64,000 nt of DNA from Sphingobium sp. B2D3C (GTDB taxonomy: Bacteria > Pseudomonadota > Alphaproteobacteria > Sphingomonadales > Sphingomonadaceae), in assembly GCF_025961835.1 (NCBI RefSeq), contig NZ_JAOQOK010000001.1:2852001-2916000 (forward strand), written 5' to 3'. Position 1 is the first letter of the stretch, and every line of letters starts with the position of its first letter. Made by a program: the position numbers and the translations under genes. Positions 29,196-39,224 of the stretch are shown piece after piece. The notes beneath the pieces are model-generated. The model did not search any database and was not told the origin of the DNA. It saw only the letters and a list, made by a program, of their open reading frames with translations.

Positions 29196-30587
29196 TTAAG
29201 CAAAGCGCACATGCCCGTCGGCACTGTCGCGCGCGGCGACCCTGCTCTCATCGGGCTGGCGAGATTGTTCCCCGGCGACGCGCGGGAACGATGTCCCGCG
29301 ATCGCCATCCTGTCCGCGCCCCTGCTGCTGCATCTGGCTCGCCAGATCGCGCTGGGCCTGGCCCTGGGCCTGATTTTGCGCCTGATTTTGGGCCTGGCTC
29401 TGCGCCTGACCCTGATCGCGCGCGGTATCCGAGGAGGCGCCGGCCTTCTCGACCGTGATCTGCCCGAGATGCAGGGTGGCAAGACGTGCATCGGCCTGCA
29501 GCGTGCCGCGCCCTTCGTTGAGGCGCCGTGCGGCCTCATCCGTTTCGGCCGTCAGGCGGATGTCCATGGCGCCGGCGCCCTGGAACACGTCGACTTCAAG
29601 CCGGCCAAGATGCGGCGGATTGAGCGAGAAGCGGCTATGCCCGCCGCCTTCCGCCAGCCCGGCAATTTCCCGCGCCAGCCGATCGATCCACTGGCCCGAG
29701 ACGCCCATGTCGATAACCTGTGCGCCCAGCGCCGAGGCTGCAGAAGGCGCCGCCGGTCCGGCACCACCACTGCTGCTGACAGCGCCGCTCTCGGTCGAGA
29801 TGCCGACGGGCAAATCGATGACGAAGCGCTGGGCCGTGTCTGGAGCCGGCGCCGTGGCCTTGCCGGTCGTTGCGCTCTGCGCCGCCAGAGCATCTGCCAG
29901 GCTGGCACCCTCCGTGTTTGGAGAGTCCGCGCCATCCGCCTTGGGGGCAGCGAGCGCTGCCACGCCGGCGGCTGCCGTCGCGCCATCCTGCGATGAAGCG
30001 GCGGCGCGACCTCCTTTGGACCCGGTCCCGGCGGCGACGTGCGCAGCCATGGCCGGCATGCCGGGCGCGAGCGGGAAGGGAATGACCTGCGCCTGCAGCG
30101 GCTGCCCGGGCGCCGCAGCGTTGGTGGCGCCCTCATCCGTTGCGGCCGCGTCACCGGCCTCGGCGTCTGCATTCGGCTCGCCTTCGGTCAACGCCAGGGC
30201 GGCATCCTGGGGCGGCTGCGCTGTCGCAGCGCCCTGCTGGGCCTGCTGCGCCTGCAGCTGAGCCGCGACGGTAACAGCCTGCTGGGGCTGGCTCGCGAAC
30301 CGATCGGGCGCTGTCAAAGCCAGCTTTTCGCCGCCGACCAGCGCGAGGATATCGGCGCTGAAGCCTTCGTCCGGGGCACCGGCCGGTCCGGTCGTGGCAG
30401 TCCCGTCATTGTCGACGACAAGGCTGAGGCCCGCGCCCCCGGCCGCCGGAGCGTTGCCGTTCAGCGCAGCCAGTTCGACAAGCGCAGCGAACTGCCCGCC
30501 CGTGGCGAGGCCCGGTTCCCCGGCCTTCGCATCGGCAGCCGGAGCGCGCCCCGTCATCATGCTGAAGAGCGACGTGATGTTGATCAT
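29196..30587 (-). CDS. fliK: Flagellar hook-length control protein FliK
   Basis: 463 aa, Ala/Gly/Gln-rich and largely disordered, as FliK rulers are. The conserved C-terminal domain is present: SRFSLNPPHLGRLEVDVF and ARLATLHLGQITVEKAG. After it comes a Gln-rich tract made of QAQ and NQAQ units near residues 395-420. The stop of fliJ's upstream partner arrangement is normal: fliK starts by overlapping the fliJ stop by 4 nt. Confidence 0.88.
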   Translation of the reverse strand: MINITSLFSMMTGRAPAADAKAGEPGLATGGQFAALVELAALNGNAPAAGGAGLSLVVDNDGTATTGPAGAPDEGFSADILALVGGEKLALTAPDRFASQPQQAVTVAAQLQAQQAQQGAATAQPPQDAALALTEGEPNADAEAGDAAATDEGATNAAAPGQPLQAQVIPFPLAPGMPAMAAHVAAGTGSKGGRAAASSQDGATAAAGVAALAAPKADGADSPNTEGASLADALAAQSATTGKATAPAPDTAQRFVIDLPVGISTESGAVSSSGGAGPAAPSAASALGAQVIDMGVSGQWIDRLAREIAGLAEGGGHSRFSLNPPHLGRLEVDVFQGAGAMDIRLTAETDEAARRLNEGRGTLQADARLATLHLGQITVEKAGASSDTARDQGQAQSQAQNQAQNQAQGQAQRDLASQMQQQGRGQDGDRGTSFPRVAGEQSRQPDESRVAARDSADGHVRFA

Positions 30588-31012
30588 TCTTCCAGTCCCC
30601 TGTTCTGCATTCGCCGGACGCGCGGCTGCGCGGCCAGCCGGGCTTCGCGCTGCGCTTCCCGTGCGGCCTTGGCCTTGTCCTTGAGGCGCTCAGCAATTTC
30701 GCGTTCACGATCCGCCACCACCCGTTCCGCATCGCGCGCGTCGATCCGCCGATTGGCATCGAACAGCGCGCCATCGAGCTGCCGGCCGGCGCGCTCCAGA
30801 CGGCTGGCGAGTTCGCGCCGCGCAGCGAAGAGTCCACCAATCTGCTGCCCGCTCTGGCCGCACAGCTCCTCGCGCACCTGCGCGATGCGGCGGGCATTGC
30901 TGGCGATCTGGCTCGCCTCATCCTGCGCAAGCGTGAGCGCGGCGACGGCCTGATTATGCTGCACGTCCCGCACCCGGACGAGGCGCTTGCGCGCGGCGAC
31001 CATGCGGCTCAT
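30584..31012 (-). CDS. fliJ: Flagellar export protein FliJ
   Basis: 142 aa, almost entirely a charged coiled coil (KRLVRVRDVQHNQAVAALTLA through AERLKDKAKAAREAQ). FliJ is the central stalk of the FliI ATPase ring and links it to the gate. Sequence conservation is low in this family; the call rests on coiled-coil nature, length and position between fliI and fliK. Confidence 0.85.
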   Translation of the reverse strand: MSRMVAARKRLVRVRDVQHNQAVAALTLAQDEASQIASNARRIAQVREELCGQSGQQIGGLFAARRELASRLERAGRQLDGALFDANRRIDARDAERVVADREREIAERLKDKAKAAREAQREARLAAQPRVRRMQNRGLEE

Positions 31013-32340
31013 GCCCCGAACTCCGCGATCAGCGCCGCGGCGCTCGTATCGACGTCAATCGTGGACTTGCTGCTCTGGCGCAGGAAGCCGAGCAATTGCT
31101 GCCGGCGTTCCACGGCCTCATCGATAGTCGGATCGTTGCCGGGGCGATAGGCACCCATCAGAATGAGGTCGCGATTTTCCTCATAGGCCGCCCACAGCCG
31201 CCGATAATTGGCGGCGGCGCGCAGATGCTCGTCATCCACGATGTCCGCCATCACGCGCGAGAGCGAGCGCCCGACGTCGATAGCCGGGAAGATGCTCTGC
31301 TCGGAGAGATGCCGCGAGAGCACGATATGCCCGTCGACAATGGCGCGGGCGGTATCGACGATGGGATCGTCGGTATCGTCGCCATCGGCCAGCACAGTGT
31401 AGATCGCGGTGATCGAGCCGCCCGAGCGGCTGTCCACGCCGGCGCGCTCAACAAGGCGGGGGATGAGCGACAGCGCCGAGGGCGGATAGCCCTTCATCGC
31501 CGGCGGCTCGCCCAGCGACAGGCCGATCTCGCGCTGGGCATGGGCGCAGCGGGTGAGACTGTCGATGAGCAGCAGCACCTGCTTGCCACGGGCGCGGAAA
31601 TATTCGGCGATGGCGGTCGCGCGGGCAGCCGCGCGCAGGCGCAGCACCGGCGGATGATCGGCCGGCACGGCAACGACGACGCTCTTGTTCATGAGCGCGC
31701 CGCCGATCTTGGTCTCGAGGAAGTCGCTGACCTCGCGGCCGCGCTCGCCGATCAGGCCGGTGACGATCACGTCCGCCTCGGCGCCAGCAATCATCTGGCC
31801 CATCAGCACCGATTTACCGACGCCCGAACCGGCCATGATGGCGATACGCTGGCCGCGCCCGGCCGTGAGCAACGCATTCACCGCGCGCACACCGAGATCG
31901 AAGCGTTCCAGCACCCTGCCGCGATCCAGCACATTGCCGCGCACGCCGGCGAGCGGCCACTGGCCATTGGCAAGCACCGGCCCCTTGCGATCGAGCGGCT
32001 GTCCCATGGCATCGATGACGCGGCCGATCAGCCCCTCACCGACCTGCACCATATTGGCGGCGCTGTCCGGCTCGACGCGCGCGCCATTTTCCAGCGGCGC
32101 ATCCTGATCGAGCGGCACCAGCACGGCGCGGCTGCCCCGGAAGCCGACGACCTCGGCCCGCACCGACGTACCATCGGCCGCACGAATACGCGCGCCGGCG
32201 CCGATGGGGCGGGAAAAGCCGGTCACTTCGAGCATCCCGCCATCATGGCCGACCAGCCGGCCGACATGGCGCGGCGCCTGATTGGGCACCTGCATATGAT
32301 CGAGCAAGCGCGTAGCGCGGGCGAGTTCCGCCTGGATCAC
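31009..32340 (-). CDS. fliI: Flagellar export ATPase FliI
   Basis: 443 aa, F1-beta-like ATPase that energises export. P-loop GSGVGKSVLMGQMI near residue 168, Walker B-like LLLIDSLTRCAHAQREIGLSLGEPP, and C-terminal GAYRPGNDPTIDEAV. Overlaps fliH and fliJ by 4 nt each. Confidence 0.96.
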   Translation of the reverse strand: MIQAELARATRLLDHMQVPNQAPRHVGRLVGHDGGMLEVTGFSRPIGAGARIRAADGTSVRAEVVGFRGSRAVLVPLDQDAPLENGARVEPDSAANMVQVGEGLIGRVIDAMGQPLDRKGPVLANGQWPLAGVRGNVLDRGRVLERFDLGVRAVNALLTAGRGQRIAIMAGSGVGKSVLMGQMIAGAEADVIVTGLIGERGREVSDFLETKIGGALMNKSVVVAVPADHPPVLRLRAAARATAIAEYFRARGKQVLLLIDSLTRCAHAQREIGLSLGEPPAMKGYPPSALSLIPRLVERAGVDSRSGGSITAIYTVLADGDDTDDPIVDTARAIVDGHIVLSRHLSEQSIFPAIDVGRSLSRVMADIVDDEHLRAAANYRRLWAAYEENRDLILMGAYRPGNDPTIDEAVERRQQLLGFLRQSSKSTIDVDTSAAALIAEFGA

Positions 32341-33020
32341 AGCCGGCCCTCCATATCGTCCATCAGCGCCTTGAGGCGTGCCAGGCGCACGTCCGGGCCA
32401 TCCTCGATCCAGCCCTCCGCCGTTGCAAGGCGGACCGATCCGCGCGGCACATCGGCGCTGGCCGCCAGCGAGAAGCGCAGCGGCTCGGCCTGCAGCAGCG
32501 GCAGATCCTCGGGATTGACCTCCAGCCGGGCCTTGGCATCCTCGGTGTCGATGCAGGCGGCGACTGCCTCGCAGCGCGCCCGGAGCACATCGGCATCGAT
32601 CGGCACTTCACCCACGATCTGGCCGACCAGACGGATGACCGCCTGGGACAGCAGCGTGGCGAAGGCGCCTTCATCCACTTTTCCGAGCGCCAGAACGGCG
32701 GCAGCCAGCTCCCGCCGCGCCGCATCGTCCTGCTCGGCGGCTTCGCGCGTGATGCGCTCGCCTTCCTGAAAGCCCTGCACGAAGGCATCGCGCGCGGCTT
32801 CCTCAATGGGGTCGACCGGCGCCTGAGCGGCCAGCGTCTCATCATAGTCGCCGCCCGGCCCGCTTCCGCCGGGGAAGGTGACGTTCCAGGCCCGATGGCC
32901 CTGCTCCTCGGCATAGAGGTGGCGAAAGCCCCTGCCATCGCGCCCGACGCTGCCGAAATTGCCCCAGCTCTCCAGCGGCGCGGCGCCGCTGACGCTATCG
33001 GCCGACCAGATCCTAGACAT
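32337..33020 (-). CDS. fliH: Flagellar assembly protein FliH
   Basis: 227 aa regulator of FliI. The N-terminus has two exposed tryptophans (RIWSAD and LESWGNFG), the kind of residues through which FliH contacts FliN and FlhA. A helical linker with AFVQGFQEGERITREAAEQ follows, and a C-terminal V-ATPase E-subunit-like domain. It overlaps the end of fliG by 8 nt. Confidence 0.88.
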   Translation of the reverse strand: MSRIWSADSVSGAAPLESWGNFGSVGRDGRGFRHLYAEEQGHRAWNVTFPGGSGPGGDYDETLAAQAPVDPIEEAARDAFVQGFQEGERITREAAEQDDAARRELAAAVLALGKVDEGAFATLLSQAVIRLVGQIVGEVPIDADVLRARCEAVAACIDTEDAKARLEVNPEDLPLLQAEPLRFSLAASADVPRGSVRLATAEGWIEDGPDVRLARLKALMDDMEGRL

Positions 33021-34029
33021 AGTCGTCGCCCTTTCCGCCCAGCATGATCGCCCCTTCCTCGCCCATGCGGCGCGCCTCGGCGATGATCGCCTTCTGCGCT
33101 TCCATCACTTCGGCAAGGCGCATCGGGCCGCGCTCGTCCATCTCGTCCTGAATGGACTGGGCGGCGCGCTGCGACATGCAGCCCAGGATGCGCGTGCGCA
33201 GCGTGTCGCTCGCCCCCTTGAGCGCGACGACGAGAATGGCGTTGTCCACCGCCCGCATGAGCGTGCCGAGATCCTTGTCCGACAGGGCCTGCAGATTTTC
33301 GAAGACGAACATCTCATCCTCGATGAGCTGCGCGACATTGCGGTCGCGCTTGTTCAGCGCCTTGATGATGCGCTGCTCATGATCCTTGCGGATGTTGTTC
33401 ATGATCGCGGCGGCCTCGCTGGTGCCACCGCGCTTGGTGGTGCCGGCGGACGAGCGGCCCTGCGCCGGGCGGGAGGCGATGAGCTGCTCCAGCTCGTCCA
33501 GCGCCTCGGTGCTCACCGGGCCGAGCGTGGCGACGCGATAGACGACATCGTCCTGCACCTCGGCCGGCAGCAGCTGCAGCGTCGCGGCCGCCACGGCGGG
33601 GTCCAGATGGGCCAGCACGATGGCCATGATCTGCGGATGCTCGGGCTCGATGATCGCGGCAATCTCGGCCGGCTCCATCCATTTGAGCATCGAGAGCTTG
33701 GTCGAGCGCGTCGGCGGCGTGATGCGCGCGAGCATATTGTCCGCGCGGTCGGGACCGAGCGCCTTGTGCATGGCGCCGCGAATATGCTGGGTGGCGCCGT
33801 AGCCGATGGTGGTGCGACCGCGCGCCTTGGAGACGAACTGGTCGAGCGCGGCATTCACCTCATCCACCTCGACATCCGCCACGTCATACATGGCGTAACC
33901 GAGCTGGCGCACCTCGTCCGGCTCCAGCCGGGAGAGGATCTGCGCGGCTTCGTCTTCCTCGAAGAGCATCAGCAGCACGGCGGCAGCGGCGCTGCCGGTG
34001 AGCGGGCGGGCGGCTTCGACCTCAGCCAT
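33013..34029 (-). CDS. fliG: Flagellar motor switch protein FliG
   Basis: 338 aa torque-generating C-ring protein. N-terminal part binds FliF (AAAVLLMLFEEDEAAQILSRLEPDEV), the middle has the EHPQ motif (IIEPEHPQIMAIVLAHLD), and the C-terminal domain carries charged stator-facing residues (VDNAILVVALKGASDTLRTRILGCMSQRAA). Overlaps fliF and fliH by 8 nt each. Confidence 0.96.
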   Translation of the reverse strand: MAEVEAARPLTGSAAAAVLLMLFEEDEAAQILSRLEPDEVRQLGYAMYDVADVEVDEVNAALDQFVSKARGRTTIGYGATQHIRGAMHKALGPDRADNMLARITPPTRSTKLSMLKWMEPAEIAAIIEPEHPQIMAIVLAHLDPAVAAATLQLLPAEVQDDVVYRVATLGPVSTEALDELEQLIASRPAQGRSSAGTTKRGGTSEAAAIMNNIRKDHEQRIIKALNKRDRNVAQLIEDEMFVFENLQALSDKDLGTLMRAVDNAILVVALKGASDTLRTRILGCMSQRAAQSIQDEMDERGPMRLAEVMEAQKAIIAEARRMGEEGAIMLGGKGDDYV

Positions 34030-35788
34030 CGGCCTTCACTCCATCCTTGAGGAGATCGCGAACGACGAGCGCGGCGCGATCGGGGTCCTGCTTCACAAAG
34101 TTGCGGATCAGCGTGGCGCGATCGCTATAGTCATGCGTGGCGCTGATCATATCGAGGGTCACCGGCTGGGCGGGGTCATGCACCGCTGCCGAGGCCCGGC
34201 CGATCTCGGCCTGGATTTCCGTGCCGATCTGCTGGCCGATCTGTGCATCGAGCACCTGACGCTCCGCCTGCGCGGCGGACCAGCGCTTGAGCAGCGGACG
34301 GCCGATGCCGACCAGCAGCAGCAGCGCGACGAGCAGGGCCGAGACGTTACGGGCGAGCATCGCCACCCAGGCTTCCTGATACCAGGGCGTCGCATCGGTG
34401 GCGGCATCCCCGGCTGCTTCGGCGAACTTGCGCGAGGAAATCGCCACCACGTCGCCGCGCGCCTGATCGAAGCCGATCGCGCCTTTGACCAGCGCCTCGA
34501 GCGCGGCAATCTCCTGCGGGGTGCGCGGCTTGCCATCGGTGCCCTGATCCAGCGCGACGGCGATGGACAGGCGCTGCACGGTGCCCACGGCGTCCCGCGT
34601 CACGGAGACTTCGCGGCCCAGCTCGAAGCTGCGGTTGAAGGTTTCGGTCGTCTTGAACGGCGGCATGCCGGGTGCGGGCGGCGTCTGCATGGCGTTGGCC
34701 TGGGCCTGGGCCTGTGTCGGCGGCGGTCCGCCCGGATCGGCGGGATTGACCGGCGGATTGGGCTGCAGCGCGCCGGGGATGCCGCCGGGTGCGGCATTCG
34801 CATTGCCCTGCGCATCCGTGTTCCAACTGCCGGTTTCGGCACGCAGCCGGGCTTCGTCCTGCGGATAGGTTTCGCGCGTGGCCTGCCGCTCGGCGAAGTT
34901 CACCTCGGCATGCACCTCGGTCGAGAACTTGCCGGCACCGATGATCGGCGTGAGCAGCGCGGTCACAGCCTGACGGTAGCGATCTTCGATGCGGCTCTGG
35001 ATCTGGATCTGCCGATCCGTCTCCGCGCCGGCCCCGGTCGCATTACTGAGCAGGCGGCCATTCTGATCGACGACCGACACCGATTCCGGCGCCATGTCGC
35101 CCACGGAGGAGGCGACGAGATGCACGATGGCCTCGACCTGACCTTCGGACAGCGAGCGGCCATTGGCCAGTTGCAGCATCACGGACGCCGTGGGGCGCGA
35201 GCGTTCGCGCAGGAAGATGCTCGGCGCCTCGACCGCGAGGTGGACCCGCGCCTTGGTGACCGCATCGATCGCCTCGATGGTGCGGGCCAGATCCATCTCG
35301 CGCGCGCTGCGCAGCTTCTCGCCCTCGACGGCGCGGCTCGCGCCCATCGGCATGGAATCGATCAGAGTGTCGCCAGTCGGCGCGCTGCGGGGCAGGCCCT
35401 CGGCGGCGAGCTTCATCTTGGCGTTGAAATAATCGGTCTCGGCGACGGTGATCGCACCGCTCGTCTGATCGAAATTATAGGCGATACCGCTCTTGCCCAG
35501 TGCCTCGGCCACGGCGGCCTGGTCGGCCTCCGGCAGGCCCCGGAACAGGTCGCGCTGCGGCGGTTCGCGCAGTGCCAGCCAGGCCAGCGCGGCGAGCGCG
35601 GCAACGGTGATGAGCCCGATCATCGGCAGGCTGCGTTGCACGGCGGGCTGCTGGAGCAGGCCCGTGAGGCGCAGCTTCATGCCCTGCGCGCCGGCCGCAA
35701 AGCCCGCGCCAGACCCGGAGAGGGCGGGCAAGCCGGGCTGCATCGCCGCCTGGTTGCCAGTGGTGGTGGTGATGTTCGCGTCGCTCAT
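34022..35788 (-). CDS. fliF: Flagellar MS-ring protein FliF
   Basis: 588 aa. Two membrane helices (near residues 50 and 445) flank the large periplasmic ring-building region with VARVHLAVEAPSIFLRE and SVMLQL. A Pro/Ala/Gln-rich loop at about 325-375 is the variable beta-collar region. The C-terminal tail binds FliG, encoded next. Confidence 0.95.
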   Translation of the reverse strand: MSDANITTTTGNQAAMQPGLPALSGSGAGFAAGAQGMKLRLTGLLQQPAVQRSLPMIGLITVAALAALAWLALREPPQRDLFRGLPEADQAAVAEALGKSGIAYNFDQTSGAITVAETDYFNAKMKLAAEGLPRSAPTGDTLIDSMPMGASRAVEGEKLRSAREMDLARTIEAIDAVTKARVHLAVEAPSIFLRERSRPTASVMLQLANGRSLSEGQVEAIVHLVASSVGDMAPESVSVVDQNGRLLSNATGAGAETDRQIQIQSRIEDRYRQAVTALLTPIIGAGKFSTEVHAEVNFAERQATRETYPQDEARLRAETGSWNTDAQGNANAAPGGIPGALQPNPPVNPADPGGPPPTQAQAQANAMQTPPAPGMPPFKTTETFNRSFELGREVSVTRDAVGTVQRLSIAVALDQGTDGKPRTPQEIAALEALVKGAIGFDQARGDVVAISSRKFAEAAGDAATDATPWYQEAWVAMLARNVSALLVALLLLVGIGRPLLKRWSAAQAERQVLDAQIGQQIGTEIQAEIGRASAAVHDPAQPVTLDMISATHDYSDRATLIRNFVKQDPDRAALVVRDLLKDGVKADG

Positions 35789-35792
35789 CTCA

Positions 35793-36149
35793 TTACACCG
35801 GCATGCTCATGATGTCCTTGTAGGCGGACAGGAGTTTGTTGCGGACCTGCAGGGTCGTCTCGAAGCCCACCGACGCCTGCTGGCGGGTCAGCATGACCGC
35901 CGCGATGTCCGTGGTCTCGCCGCGCTCATAGGCAGCGGTCGCGTCGCTCGACTGGGTCTGCAGCTTGTTCACGCCCTCGATGGCGCTGCGCATGGCGTCC
36001 GCGAAATCGGCACCACCTGCAGGGCTGCTGGCGGGCGCGCCGCCCGTCGCGGCACCGGCGGCGCTTTTCGCGGCGTCCTGAATCGCGGAGTTACGCTGGA
36101 GAATGCTCTGGCGCAGCGCCAGCACGCTATCGACCGAAAGTCCCGACAT
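35793..36149 (-). CDS. fliE: Flagellar hook-basal body protein FliE
   Basis: 118 aa rod adaptor between MS ring and rod. The C-terminal half carries the family signature ADFADAMRSAIEGVNKLQTQSSDA and VMLTRQQASVGFETTLQVRNKLLSAYKDIMSMPV. Lies 4 nt upstream of fliF. Confidence 0.93.
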   Translation of the reverse strand: MSGLSVDSVLALRQSILQRNSAIQDAAKSAAGAATGGAPASSPAGGADFADAMRSAIEGVNKLQTQSSDATAAYERGETTDIAAVMLTRQQASVGFETTLQVRNKLLSAYKDIMSMPV

Positions 36150-36166
36150 GATGATGCCTCCTGCGC

Positions 36167-37426
<1,260 letters not shown>

Positions 37427-37800
37427 GCGTAAGCCCCCGTTTTGGTCCAGTCCGGGCTCTTGCGAGCCACCCCTGTCTTGCCCGTTAAAAGTGATAAAAA
37501 ATGCTTAGCATTCGGTTAACGACGGCGAACCATTGCCGCAGTGCGGCAGGATTTTGCCGACCGTCTGAAGGCGCGAAAATCATGTCGCGCTTGACGTGCA
37601 GAGCCTCCGCTCTCCCTCTCGACGAACCATCCCGCCGCACTTTGTTGCAAAATATATCGTTTTATTTCATTATATTAATTGGTGATTTCGGGAAATTTGA
37701 GACGGTCACCTAAAGCTCATGAGGCCTTATCCGTTCTGTGGTTTCGAGGCCGCCACCGCCAAAGGGCAGCGACCCTCAGTGAAGCGGGAAAGGAAACCAC
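37427..37800. promoter_or_regulatory. Divergent control region between the sigma-54 activator and flagellin
   Basis: 374 nt. Contains a perfect inverted repeat AATGC-TTA-GCATT at 37500-37512. A CtrA-like pair follows (TTAAC at 37515-37519, then AACCAT about seven bases on). An AT-rich island lies at 37640-37700, in sharp contrast to the GC-rich surroundings. It must hold promoters for both genes. I could not find a well-spaced sigma-54 (-24/-12) or sigma-28 element. Confidence 0.55.
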
Positions 37801-38616
37801 ATGACTGTTATTGCATCCAACGTGTCCGCGATTCGGGCCCAGAATGCCTCGGCCACTGCGAATCAGGGCCTGTCGCAGGCCATGGAGCGCCTGTCCTCCG
37901 GCAAGCGCATCAACACCGCGAAGGACGACGCCGCCGGCCTCGCCATCGCCACCAAGATGACCGCCGAAGTCCGTGGCCTCGCTGCCGCACGCCGCAACGC
38001 CAATGATGGCCTCTCGCTGGCTCAGACCGCTGAAGGCGCGCTGGGCGACATCTCCAACATGCTGGTCCGCATGAAGGAACTGGCTGTGCAGTCCGCGAAC
38101 GGCACGAACGACACCGCCGCCCGCGACAATCTGCAGGCGGAAGTCTCCGCGCTGATGACGCAGATCGGCAAGGTGCAGGGCCAGGAGTTCAACGGTGTGG
38201 CGCTGTTCAGCGCGACAGCTACCTCGATCCAGGTCGGCACCGGCTCGACCGACACTGTCTCGGTTGACACCTCGGCGGTGACGACGGCTCTGACGGCGCT
38301 CGCCACCGCCGCGCCGAACATCGGCGGCGCCGGCACGACGGTGGGTGCGGCGATGACCGCCATCGACACGGCGATCGAAGCGGTTGCTACCGGCCGTGCC
38401 AATCTCGGTGCCACGCAGAGCCGTCTCGAATCGGCTGCCAGCAACCTGACCACCACGATCACCAACCTGTCCGACGCCCGTTCGCGGATCGAAGACGCCG
38501 ACTTCTCCGAGGAATCGACGGCGCTCGCCAAGAACCAGATCCTCAGCCAGGCCTCCACGGCGATGCTCGCTCAGGCGAACCAGAGCCAGCAGGGCGTGCT
38601 CAGCCTGCTCCGCTAA
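37801..38616 (+). CDS. fliC: Flagellin
   Basis: 271 aa, short flagellin: conserved D0/D1 N-terminus (ANQGLSQAMERLSSGKRINT, then AKDDAAGLAIATKM) and C-terminus (ARSRIEDADFSEESTALAKNQIL, QANQSQQGVLSLLR) with a compact Thr/Ala-rich middle of about 60 residues. Start has AAAGGAAAC upstream. Exported through the machinery encoded in the minus-strand cluster. Confidence 0.96.
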   Translation: MTVIASNVSAIRAQNASATANQGLSQAMERLSSGKRINTAKDDAAGLAIATKMTAEVRGLAAARRNANDGLSLAQTAEGALGDISNMLVRMKELAVQSANGTNDTAARDNLQAEVSALMTQIGKVQGQEFNGVALFSATATSIQVGTGSTDTVSVDTSAVTTALTALATAAPNIGGAGTTVGAAMTAIDTAIEAVATGRANLGATQSRLESAASNLTTTITNLSDARSRIEDADFSEESTALAKNQILSQASTAMLAQANQSQQGVLSLLR

Positions 38617-38734
38617 GGGCAGCACCTAAGATCGGACGGCGAGGGTACTGGTCCACACTCGCCGGCCCGGTTGACCCCCGGCACCATAGAGTCCCCATCG
38701 TGCCGGGGGTCAGCATCCCCAACAGGGAATATGG

Positions 38735-38770
38735 AAACCCTTCGCTCCCCCGGGCGGAGGGTTTCTTCTC
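38735..38770 (+). terminator. Putative flagellin transcription terminator
   Basis: AAACCCT and AGGGTTT form the base of an imperfect GC-rich stem (38735-38764), followed by the T-rich TTTCTTCTC. It lies 120 nt after the flagellin stop. The upper stem has mismatches. Confidence 0.6.
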
Positions 38771-38940
38771 TTGTAGGCGAGCGAGGCGCCGGCCCCCGGC
38801 GGACAAGCGAGAGGTGTTGATCGGGCACGTGGAGCGCGCATGAAGGCGCCGCTCGCCAGCCTGATGCTCATGCGGACATGCAATGGGCGGAGGCCAGAAG
38901 GGGAGTGGCCAGCCATGATCCCTTCCATCGCACCACCACT

Positions 38941-39060
38941 CCGTTCGCTTCGAGCGAAGTCGAGAAGGGTGAAGCGTACCGTGTCTCGACTTCAGCCTTC
39001 GGCTGAAGTTTATCCTGAGCGCCCGCCCTGCGGGCAGTCGAAGGGCTCGACACGAACGGG
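38941..39060. repeat. Dispersed palindromic repeat, family A, copy 1
   Basis: Bounded by CCGTTCG and CGAACGGG; internal TCGAGCGAAGTCGAGA, a TCAGCC-TTC-GGCTGA hairpin and a GCCCGCCC-TGC-GGGC hairpin. Near-identical to the block at 62161-62284 and related to 45459-45532. Non-coding. Confidence 0.85.
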
Positions 39061-39149
39061 AGGTTAGGCGGCGTGGACAAAATTCCGAGCTTGGGAAAAC
39101 AGTGTCGGTTCCGCTCCGATCCAGCACGTGGCGTGCCAAGGATCCACTT

Positions 39150-39199
39150 CCGTTCGTCCTGAGTAGCTGCTGAGCCTGTCGAAGCGGCGTATCGAAGGA
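39150..39199. repeat. REP-like repeat, family C (CGTCCTGAG ... CTGTCGAAG)
   Basis: Matches the widespread sphingomonad-type pattern CGTTCGTCCTGAG ... GAGCCTGTCGAAG ... TCGAAGGAC. It is partly palindromic and lies just downstream of the lptG stop, where it may also work as a terminator. Confidence 0.55.
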
Positions 39200-39224
39200 C
39201 CGCCCCGCCCATCCGGGCAGAGCG

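Larger units (their letters stand above)
38617..39224. other. 608-nt intergenic region with terminator and dispersed repeats
   Basis: Between flagellin and lptG. Contains a putative flagellin terminator (38735-38770) and two repeat blocks (38941-39060 and 39150-39199). No reading frame looks like a gene; those present translate the repeats. Confidence 0.6.

Noticed and set aside
37636..37650. CGCAC ... TTGCA before flagellin as a sigma-54 promoter
   Set aside because: Spacing is one base short and the invariant GG of the -24 element is absent.
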